The position numbers and the translations under genes are program-made. Below the pieces are notes generated by a model, which searched no databases, was not told the DNA's origin, and saw nothing but the letters and a program-made list of their open reading frames with translations. DNA of 21,197 nt from Cyclobacteriaceae bacterium. GTDB lineage: Bacteria; Bacteroidota; Bacteroidia; Cytophagales; Cyclobacteriaceae. The stretch lies in NCBI GenBank assembly GCA_009885605.1, contig VFKK01000210.1, forward strand, positions 1-21,197, given 5' to 3'. This document shows, piece after piece, positions 15,644 through 21,197 of this stretch (position 1 is its first letter; the number at the start of each line of letters is the position of its first letter).

Positions 15644-16270
15644 ATGTCAGGTCTGAAGGATGCAACTGCATTTGAAGATACATTTTTTACAATTTCTTTC
15701 CCCTGTGAAGGTTTATTCAAAGAGCGAAACAGCAAATTTTACTTTTTCGCTTTTCCAGTGGATACCGAAGATCAGATTAAAGAAAATCTTGGAAAATTCA
15801 GGAAAACATATTTCGATGCACGTCATCATTGCTTTGCTTGGGTACTAGGGAAAAACGGTGATCATTTCCGGGCTTTTGATGATGGAGAGCCCAATCATTC
15901 CGCAGGTGATCCTATCCTTGGGCAAATTCGATCAAAAGGCTTAACCAATATTTTGATCGTTGTGATTCGGTATTTCGGGGGTACTAAGTTGGGAATGAGT
16001 GGACTGATTCAGGCTTATAAAACAGCTGCTGCTTTGGCAATCGAAAATTCGGAAATCATCCAAAAACAAGTATTGGCGGAACTTGAAATTCAATTCCCTT
16101 ATGCCTCGATGAATGAAGTGATGAGGCTGGTAAAATATTACGACCTCCAAATCACGTCTCAGGAAATGAATCTGGACTGCTTTATGCGGCTGACATTTAG
16201 GGAAGGAATCAAGGAATCTGTTTTTTCCGGATTGACTGAGGTGAAAGGACTGGAGCTGATTAGCTCGTGA
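15644..16270 (+). CDS. YigZ/IMPACT family protein (UPF0029)
   Basis: A 208-residue protein of the conserved YigZ family, related to the eukaryotic IMPACT regulator. The bacterial role is poorly defined; the structure suggests nucleic-acid or nucleotide binding. The family core is intact: DARHHCFAW (58-66), DDGEPNHSAGDPIL (79-92), where most relatives have a Ser-Gly-Thr-Ala form at NHSA, and RYFGGTKLGMSGL (109-121). The C-terminal third matches the expected ferredoxin-like DUF1949 lobe (AELEIQFPYASMNEVMRLVKY). The start is the ATG at 15644. It is a single plus-strand gene between two minus-strand groups, and its last 11 bases overlap the end of the exonuclease gene on the other strand. Confidence 0.92.
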   Translation: MSGLKDATAFEDTFFTISFPCEGLFKERNSKFYFFAFPVDTEDQIKENLGKFRKTYFDARHHCFAWVLGKNGDHFRAFDDGEPNHSAGDPILGQIRSKGLTNILIVVIRYFGGTKLGMSGLIQAYKTAAALAIENSEIIQKQVLAELEIQFPYASMNEVMRLVKYYDLQITSQEMNLDCFMRLTFREGIKESVFSGLTEVKGLELISS

Positions 16271-16862
16271 ATAACTCATCGAGGTAGCCCTCTTTCTTCA
16301 ACAACTGAAAAATCTCCAGACAAGCCCATGCATCCGTCGCTGCATAGCGCTGCTGCTTTTCGGTCAGGACAGGCGCTTCCCAATTAGAAACTTGTTCAGA
16401 CTTCGAAATACGCATTTTGAGGACCATCCCGCAAAGATTCCTCACTCCGACATTGTGAAATCCTACTTTCTTCAGCTCATCGTTGAGGTCAAAAAATGAA
16501 TTTGGATAAAATGAATCTGTAAGTCTTGAAAGACCTTTCAAATCATCGTGAACAGCAGCTCCGACTTTGACTATATGCTCTCGCTCCAGAAGCGTACGAA
16601 GATCATTAGGGAATCCAATATCGTTCAATCGAAATAGAAAGGCTTGTGTCTTGGTCGAAAGCTGGAGTAAAGAAACCGGATTAATTACCCCTTTGCGGAA
16701 AGCAGGTTTTGTCTCCGTATCAAAACCCAGGATAGCTTGTGTCCCGAGAAAATCCACTACTTCCTCCACATCCTCAGCTTTGTTGACAAGGTATATTTCT
16801 CCTTCAAACTGTCCGAGAGGAAGCTCATTAATTTCTTCTTTAGTAATCTGAAAAGGAATCAT
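16260..16862 (-). CDS. DEDDy 3'-5' exonuclease domain protein (RNase D-like)
   Basis: A 200-residue protein made almost entirely of a DEDDy exonuclease domain. The four acidic residues and the tyrosine are visible: Asp48 and Glu50 in LGFDTET (Exo I), Asp107 in HDDLKGL (Exo II), and Tyr173 and Asp177 in YAATD (Exo III). It should therefore be an active 3'-5' exonuclease on RNA or DNA. Unlike RNase D it has no C-terminal HRDC domain, and unlike Pol I it has no polymerase part; such short stand-alone forms are common in Bacteroidota. Its ATG (16862) overlaps the TGA of the upstream nhaC gene in ATGA, so the two are probably coupled. The substrate is unknown. Confidence 0.9.
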   Translation of the reverse strand: MIPFQITKEEINELPLGQFEGEIYLVNKAEDVEEVVDFLGTQAILGFDTETKPAFRKGVINPVSLLQLSTKTQAFLFRLNDIGFPNDLRTLLEREHIVKVGAAVHDDLKGLSRLTDSFYPNSFFDLNDELKKVGFHNVGVRNLCGMVLKMRISKSEQVSNWEAPVLTEKQQRYAATDAWACLEIFQLLKKEGYLDELFTS

Positions 16863-18316
16863 ACCAACTGTTCTTCTTTGTCGTAATACGCAATTCCAAT
16901 TTTAAAATACCCATAAAATATGGTCATGATAGGGCTTATAATATTAAAGAAGCAATAAGGAGCATAAGTCAAAGTCGCCACCCCCAATACAGAAGCCTGA
17001 GTGGCACCACAAGTATTCCATGGCACCAATACTGAAGTTACAGTCCCGGCATCTTCCAACGTACGACTGAGGTTTTCAGGTTTTAACCCTCTCTTTTTGT
17101 AAACATCAGCATACATTCTGCCAGGAACCAGGATGGCAAGGTATTGATCCGAGGTCGTAATATTGAAAAATACGCAGGTTGCTGCAGTCGTAGCTATCAA
17201 AGAACCCACGCTATGTACCTTTCTAATCATTGCTTCTGCCAATACTCTCAACATTCCGCTTTCTTCCATAATTCCTCCGAAAACCATCGCACAGATAATC
17301 AACCAAATGGTGTTCAGCATTCCTGCCATTCCTCTTGTGACGAGAAGTTCGTTTACTACATCATTGGAAGTGACAATATTGATCTCACCGTACATTGCCA
17401 TCATGACTGCTTTAAATCCCTGTAAAGCAAATGAACCCTCCTCTCCACCGATAATAGTGATGATTTGGGGCTGAAATATGAGTGCAAAAACTCCCCCCAA
17501 TAAAGCTCCGGCCAGCAAAGCTGGTACGGCTGACACCTTTTTGACGATCATAACCAATACGACAACAGGTACGATAAATAACCAACCTGTAATATTGAAT
17601 TTCTCAGAAATAATCGCCGAAATAGCCTTCACATCGTCTACGGATCCGCTCGTCTCATAGTTGAAACCAATGATGATAAACAAGGCTAAAGTGATTATCA
17701 TCGTCGGTGTGGTGGTCTTTGCCATATATCGTATATGGGTAAAGAGATCGGTTCCGGCCATTGCAGGAGCCAAGTTGGTCGTGTCAGAAAGCGGAGACAT
17801 TTTATCACCAAAATACGCTCCTGAGATAATCGCTCCTGCAATAATTCCTTCTTCAAATCCAAGTGCTTTCCCGATTCCAAGTAATGCAACCCCAACTGTT
17901 GCAACTGTGGTCCAGCTGCTACCAGTTGCTGTAGAAACTACAGCACAAACGAAACAAGCTGCAAAAAGGAAAATCTCAGGACTCAAAACCTGAAGACCAT
18001 AATAAATCATTGCAGGGACTATTCCGCTTAATAGCCAGGTTCCAGCCAATGCACCAATCAGAAACAGAATCAAAATACTGGACATTGCTGCACTGATGCT
18101 TTTTACGATTCCATCCTGAAGAGTGGCCCAATTAAATCCAAGCCTGTAAATAGCGACCAATGCAGCAACTACTGCGGATAAAATTAAAACGATTTGACTT
18201 GATCCTGAAAGTCCGTCTGTGCCAAAAACCTGGATATTAATTACCAGGAGAATGATCAAAAAAGCTAAGGGAATAAGGGCATCAAAAACCTTTGGGGTGC
18301 GAGTCTGACCTTGCAT
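16859..18316 (-). CDS. nhaC: Na+/H+ antiporter NhaC
   Basis: A 485-residue inner-membrane antiporter exporting Na+ in exchange for protons, with about a dozen hydrophobic segments spread along its length. The signature region TGSSWTTVATVGVALLGIG followed by GAIISGAYFGDKMSPLSDTTNLAP (about residues 130-185) is characteristic of NhaC within the ion-transporter superfamily. A second repeat-like half carries ITTSDQYLAILVPGRMY and NTCGATQASVLG near the C terminus. Presence of this protein fits a marine or saline habitat, but is not proof. It follows the FAD oxidoreductase after 50 nt and overlaps the exonuclease gene by 4 nt downstream. A weak TATTTTCA-like -7 box lies in the 50-nt gap, so it may have its own promoter. 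Confidence 0.95.
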   Translation of the reverse strand: MQGQTRTPKVFDALIPLAFLIILLVINIQVFGTDGLSGSSQIVLILSAVVAALVAIYRLGFNWATLQDGIVKSISAAMSSILILFLIGALAGTWLLSGIVPAMIYYGLQVLSPEIFLFAACFVCAVVSTATGSSWTTVATVGVALLGIGKALGFEEGIIAGAIISGAYFGDKMSPLSDTTNLAPAMAGTDLFTHIRYMAKTTTPTMIITLALFIIIGFNYETSGSVDDVKAISAIISEKFNITGWLFIVPVVVLVMIVKKVSAVPALLAGALLGGVFALIFQPQIITIIGGEEGSFALQGFKAVMMAMYGEINIVTSNDVVNELLVTRGMAGMLNTIWLIICAMVFGGIMEESGMLRVLAEAMIRKVHSVGSLIATTAATCVFFNITTSDQYLAILVPGRMYADVYKKRGLKPENLSRTLEDAGTVTSVLVPWNTCGATQASVLGVATLTYAPYCFFNIISPIMTIFYGYFKIGIAYYDKEEQLV

Positions 18317-18366
18317 TAATGGGGATTGGTGTGTTTAGGGCTTGAATCTAATGAAAATAAATTACT

Positions 18367-19494
18367 TTACATTTTGTGTAAAAGGCCGGAAAGCTCCCTG
18401 CCCAGCTCCCACCCAATGGCGACACCCATACCTCCAAGGCGTACTGCGGCAAAAGTTTTCTTGCCAACTTGCTGAATCAAAGGAGTTTTTTTAGGCCCAA
18501 AAGCCATTATTCCTGTCCATTCCATTTCCCATTGAATTTCCTTTCCCGGAAAAATTACTTCACTTGCTAATTTCTCCAGATGGGATTTAATTTTGGGATT
18601 CACTTTAAACTCCGTGCTTTTTTCACCTTCAAAATCTTTATTCCTCGCTCCCCCAAGTAACAATCTTCCATCTACTTTCCTGAAATACACATATCCTTTG
18701 TCCATGTGAAAAACTCCCTTCCATGGGATCTCAAAATTAAGAGGCTTGCTTAACAAGATCAATCCCCGACCTGGAACCAACTCAGATTGTGGCCAGAGTT
18801 TTTTAGTAAAAGCATTTGTACAGATGGCAATTTTATTTGCTACAAATTCCATCGATTCCTTCCCGGAATTTGACTCAGCGAGTATTCGCCCTTCGTCTTC
18901 TGTTATTTCATGGACAGATATCCCGGTGAGAATCCTGATACCAAGTTTTTCGGCCATTTCCCAAAGTGAATCCATGTATTTGCCTGGATCGAGTTCACCT
19001 TCGAATTTATTCTTGATGATTACTTTTATTTGATCCGAAAACCCCAATTTTTCAGGTTTCTTGACTTTTGAAAATACGTCATCCTTAAAGATTTTCTTCA
19101 AAAGCTTATTGACATCTTCCATCTGATCCACTGCAGAAATAAGTTGCTCATCCAGCAGTTCAAACCCATTGTTATGCTTAAAGGAGAGGGCTTTGTCTCC
19201 AAAATTTTTACGAATTTGCAGAAGTCCATTGTACCGTTTTTCCACCAGATCAAGGACTTCATCCTGGGTCATTTGCCAGAAATCATCCAAAATCTCGGTC
19301 AAGCTTCCAAAGCATGCAAAGCCTGCGTTTTTCGTGCTGGCTCCGTTGGGAAATACCCCACGCTCCAAGACTAAAACCCTGGCTTTGGGGTGTTTTTTCT
19401 TATAGTGAATAGCAGTCGACAATCCAACGAAACCTGAACCAACCACTGCCAAGTCACAGTGAAAAAAGTGTTTATTTTCCCAATAGCTGAACAT
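18367..19494 (-). CDS. FAD-dependent oxidoreductase of the DAO family (second, unrelated in detail to the first)
   Basis: A 375-residue flavoprotein with the Rossmann loop GSGFVG (19-24) and the acidic end of strand 2 at Glu44 (LVLERG), then GASTKNAGFACFGS, a typical DAO-family flavin-contact block. The substrate domain contains LVPGRGLILLS and YVYFRKVDGRLLLGGAR, where family members contact the substrate and the isoalloxazine ring. The C terminus WTGIMAFGPKKTPLI then RLGGMGVAIGWELGRELS is the second FAD segment. It resembles glycine oxidase/DadA-like oxidases, but the substrate cannot be told. No signal peptide is seen. It starts a minus-strand group with nhaC and the exonuclease and is divergent from the Mpo1-like gene over 77 nt (19495-19571), where I see no convincing promoter boxes. 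Confidence 0.85.
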   Translation of the reverse strand: MFSYWENKHFFHCDLAVVGSGFVGLSTAIHYKKKHPKARVLVLERGVFPNGASTKNAGFACFGSLTEILDDFWQMTQDEVLDLVEKRYNGLLQIRKNFGDKALSFKHNNGFELLDEQLISAVDQMEDVNKLLKKIFKDDVFSKVKKPEKLGFSDQIKVIIKNKFEGELDPGKYMDSLWEMAEKLGIRILTGISVHEITEDEGRILAESNSGKESMEFVANKIAICTNAFTKKLWPQSELVPGRGLILLSKPLNFEIPWKGVFHMDKGYVYFRKVDGRLLLGGARNKDFEGEKSTEFKVNPKIKSHLEKLASEVIFPGKEIQWEMEWTGIMAFGPKKTPLIQQVGKKTFAAVRLGGMGVAIGWELGRELSGLLHKM

Positions 19495-19571
19495 TTTTCT
19501 GAATCAAAAAAGCAATTAAATGGAGATTTAGTAATTTGAATCCAATCTAACAGATTAAATCCCAAAATACC

Positions 19572-20051
19572 ATGAGAAAAATCGAAGCATTACTTCATGA
19601 ATACGGGCTCAGCCACCAAAATGAGACTAACAAGCTGATTCACTGGTTTTGTGTCCCTTCCATTTTCTTCAGTGTGGTAGGTTTGATTTTCAGTATTCCG
19701 GAAGGTCCACTTCCTGAACTCCTTTATTTCCTTGGCAATTTTGCAAATTGGGCTACCCTTACTCTGATTTTGATACTGATTTACTATTTAACTCTGTCGG
19801 GACCTCTCGCCTTGGGAATGTTCTTTTTCTCGGCGATATGCCTTGCGTTGGCTAACTTCCTTGATCTTGCTTTTCCCGGAAAACTATGGCTAATCAGCCT
19901 GGCGATTTTTGTGATTGCGTGGATTATTCAATTTTATGGACATAAAATAGAAGGTAAAAAGCCTTCCTTTTTAAAAGATGTCCAGTTTCTTATGATTGGT
20001 CCGGCCTGGCTCATGCATTTCATTTACAAAAGATTGGGACTGGCATACTAG
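19572..20051 (+). CDS. Mpo1-like protein (DUF962), putative 2-hydroxy-fatty-acid dioxygenase, integral membrane
   Basis: A 159-residue membrane protein of the Mpo1/YGL010w family. Yeast Mpo1 is an Fe(II)-dependent ER dioxygenase that shortens 2-hydroxy fatty acids by one carbon. The N-terminal HQNETNKLIHWFCVP (residues 15-29) and the C-terminal QFYGHKIEGKKPSF (120-133) are the two conserved blocks; His15, His24 and His124 are the likely metal ligands. Four hydrophobic segments lie between and around them (about 28-42, 48-75, 78-98 and 104-122). If the activity is conserved it would act on hydroxylated fatty acids such as those from sphingolipids or lipid A, but that is an inference from the family. 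It is a single-gene unit with a hairpin terminator directly after its TAG. Confidence 0.88.
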   Translation: MRKIEALLHEYGLSHQNETNKLIHWFCVPSIFFSVVGLIFSIPEGPLPELLYFLGNFANWATLTLILILIYYLTLSGPLALGMFFFSAICLALANFLDLAFPGKLWLISLAIFVIAWIIQFYGHKIEGKKPSFLKDVQFLMIGPAWLMHFIYKRLGLAY

Positions 20052-20065
20052 GTCAAATTGATTTG

Positions 20066-20107
20066 AAAAGAGGTGAAATCTTTTTAAGATTTTTACCCCT
20101 TTTTTTT
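20066..20107. terminator. Bidirectional hairpin terminator between Mpo1-like and patatin-like genes
   Basis: The arm 20066-20082 pairs with 20086-20103 across a TTT loop, with one bulged T (20093), one G-T wobble and one A-C mismatch. It is flanked by A-rich sequence on the left and a T-run to 20107 on the right. The T-run extends into the TAA stop of the patatin-like gene (20108-20106), so both convergent genes can end here. Confidence 0.8.
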
Positions 20108-21197
20108 ATTGAACTGAGTCAGTTTCAATGATTTTTTCCTGAAACTCAAAAAGTGATCTCAGCCTCTGAAGTGAATTTTGATTTTGAGAAGTTTCGATTG
20201 ATGACAATATTGATTTCTTCTCTTTTGCAGTCAATCTCCAATTGAGAGATGCTCTTTGCATAGCAATCTGACTGCCTGTAAGTTCCTTTTCCTGAACTTG
20301 TTCAGGGGCATATTCAAACTCAACTTTTTCCAAATCAAAAGGCATAGATTCAGCCATGTAATTAAATAAAACCTCATTTTGAATTGTCTGAACATTGTCC
20401 CAATTGGAATAAATGTTCTTGAAAGGAGTGAATACTTTTTCGAAGATCTTGGGAGGAAAGCTCGGGGCAATTTCTTTTGACTTTTCAGAATCTCTGATCG
20501 TGATGAGAACTACCCCTGATGTATTTTCCTGAATCCAATCCTTAAAAACGTACATAAATCGGAGTGCATCCTGAATTCCAAAATTATCCGAAAGTCCTGT
20601 GTCCATGGTCTCCATAATGGGGTCAGTAGGAAGCTGGACATTGGGAGTGATAAAAGGAAAAGTCGCACACATCCTCAAGGCCGTTAGAAATCGCAGGTCG
20701 TCAGCTCCATGATTTGCAAAATATCGTTTAAAATCGATCGATTGTTTTTTCTCTTCTTTCCCCAGTTTACCCATCAATGAAGTGCCCAGATAAGACATTG
20801 AATGAGGAGCTATTACCAATTTCCTGCCATCATTTGTGATCAGGGTGGATACAGGAAGCAGAGGAATGTCAGCAGTAAACTCCGGTTCCGTATAAGCGGA
20901 GATTGGCTTCTCCAGAATTCCTTCAGTATTCAGGTTCAATTGGTTTTCGAAAGCAAACCCTCGGTCTTTTAGATGTTGATAACCATTGTATTCGAAATAT
21001 TGGTTGCGGATCAGCAGATCATTAACCAGTAGAGTGAAGATAATCGGGTTAAGATTATCGGCTGAGATTTGATCCTGGTACTTTTTATCCGAAATGTCAA
21101 TCGTGGAGTCTGATAAAGAACGCAGGTAAATTTCCCTGAAAAATGCTTCACCCAAAACACCCCCGGATGCACCAGTCAACAGCTCTGTATGTCGAAT
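20106..21197 (-). CDS. Patatin-like phospholipase, 3' part (N terminus beyond window)
   Basis: The frame is open to the right edge: before the apparent first codon (21179, actually TTG) the bases read ...RHTELL into TGASGGVLGE, so the N terminus lies outside. GASGG is the patatin nucleophile elbow (GxSxG; Ser codon at 21167-21165). The general-base region of patatins, usually a DG(G/A) motif, is seen as MDTGLSDNFG with the Asp about 188 residues after the Ser, preceded by ALRMCATFPFITP, which corresponds to the A-x-x-A-x-P block of other members. The spacing is wide because of an insert of uncertain fold between the two. After the catalytic domain comes a Glu/Gln-rich helical tail. Family members hydrolyse acyl esters of phospholipids. 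The missing upstream part should hold the oxyanion-hole glycines. Confidence 0.8.
   Translation of the reverse strand: MRHTELLTGASGGVLGEAFFREIYLRSLSDSTIDISDKKYQDQISADNLNPIIFTLLVNDLLIRNQYFEYNGYQHLKDRGFAFENQLNLNTEGILEKPISAYTEPEFTADIPLLPVSTLITNDGRKLVIAPHSMSYLGTSLMGKLGKEEKKQSIDFKRYFANHGADDLRFLTALRMCATFPFITPNVQLPTDPIMETMDTGLSDNFGIQDALRFMYVFKDWIQENTSGVVLITIRDSEKSKEIAPSFPPKIFEKVFTPFKNIYSNWDNVQTIQNEVLFNYMAESMPFDLEKVEFEYAPEQVQEKELTGSQIAMQRASLNWRLTAKEKKSILSSIETSQNQNSLQRLRSLFEFQEKIIETDSVQ

Noticed and set aside
17144..17993. Several plus-strand open frames opposite nhaC
   Set aside because: They are mirror frames of a hydrophobic membrane protein gene, overlap each other, and show no start context or homology signal.
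18366..18382. Inverted repeat TTTACA-TTTTG-TGTAAA at the end of the second FAD oxidoreductase gene
   Set aside because: Six AT-rich base pairs with no following U-tract in the direction of transcription; too weak for a terminator and the gene group appears to continue.
1..21197. CRISPR arrays, insertion sequences, tRNA genes, phage or defence genes
   Set aside because: No regularly spaced repeats, transposase motifs, cloverleaf sequences or defence-family motifs were seen on reading both strands; all long open frames are accounted for by chromosomal families.

Overview
The window looks like ordinary chromosomal DNA from a member of the Bacteroidota. It is AT-leaning, genes start with little or no Shine-Dalgarno sequence, and it carries a porU-porV pair, the attachment machinery of the type IX secretion system (T9SS), which is confined to the Bacteroidota-Chlorobi group. 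The protein styles (TolB-propeller/BamA-like fusion, FemAB-like protein beside an FdtA-like cupin, NhaC antiporter) suggest a free-living Cytophagales relative, but the genus is an inference I cannot test here. I see no rRNA, tRNA, CRISPR array, insertion sequence or phage gene. The region is densely coding: no gap between genes reaches 300 bases, and the longest is about 100.

Layout. The left edge (1-822, +) holds the C-terminal half of a D-aminoacylase-type amidohydrolase, closed by a bidirectional hairpin terminator. A minus-strand run follows, read right to left (6130-866): an FAD-dependent oxidoreductase, a 1098-residue outer-membrane protein (degenerate metallopeptidase domain, TolB-like propeller, BamA-like barrel), and the YicC endoribonuclease. 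From a short divergent gap at 6131-6185 a plus-strand operon runs the other way (6186-13261): an MBL-fold hydrolase, phosphatidylserine synthase, PorU, PorV and a non-catalytic M16-family protein. Its genes are joined by 4-nt overlaps or a 2-nt gap. This is the functional core of the window: PorU and PorV together release T9SS cargo and attach it to the cell surface, and the same operon contains a phospholipid synthesis enzyme.

Back to back with the M16 stop codon lies a minus-strand trio (15540-13262): an FdtA-like sugar ketoisomerase, a FemAB/GNAT-like transferase whose start is unclear, and a family 2 glycosyltransferase. It looks like a small surface-glycan module. Next come a YigZ/IMPACT protein (+) and a minus-strand group of a second FAD oxidoreductase, an NhaC Na+/H+ antiporter and a DEDDy 3'-5' exonuclease. 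A plus-strand Mpo1-like fatty-acid oxygenase with its own terminator follows, and finally a patatin-like phospholipase that runs off the right edge.

Most of the content is recognisable housekeeping and envelope biology. The points most worth a second look are the start/frame problem of the FemAB-like gene, the lone inactive M16 protein at the end of the porUV operon, the glycan trio lying tail to tail with that operon, and the three-domain TolB/BamA-like protein with a dead peptidase domain. I did not find a convincing undescribed defence or mobile system.
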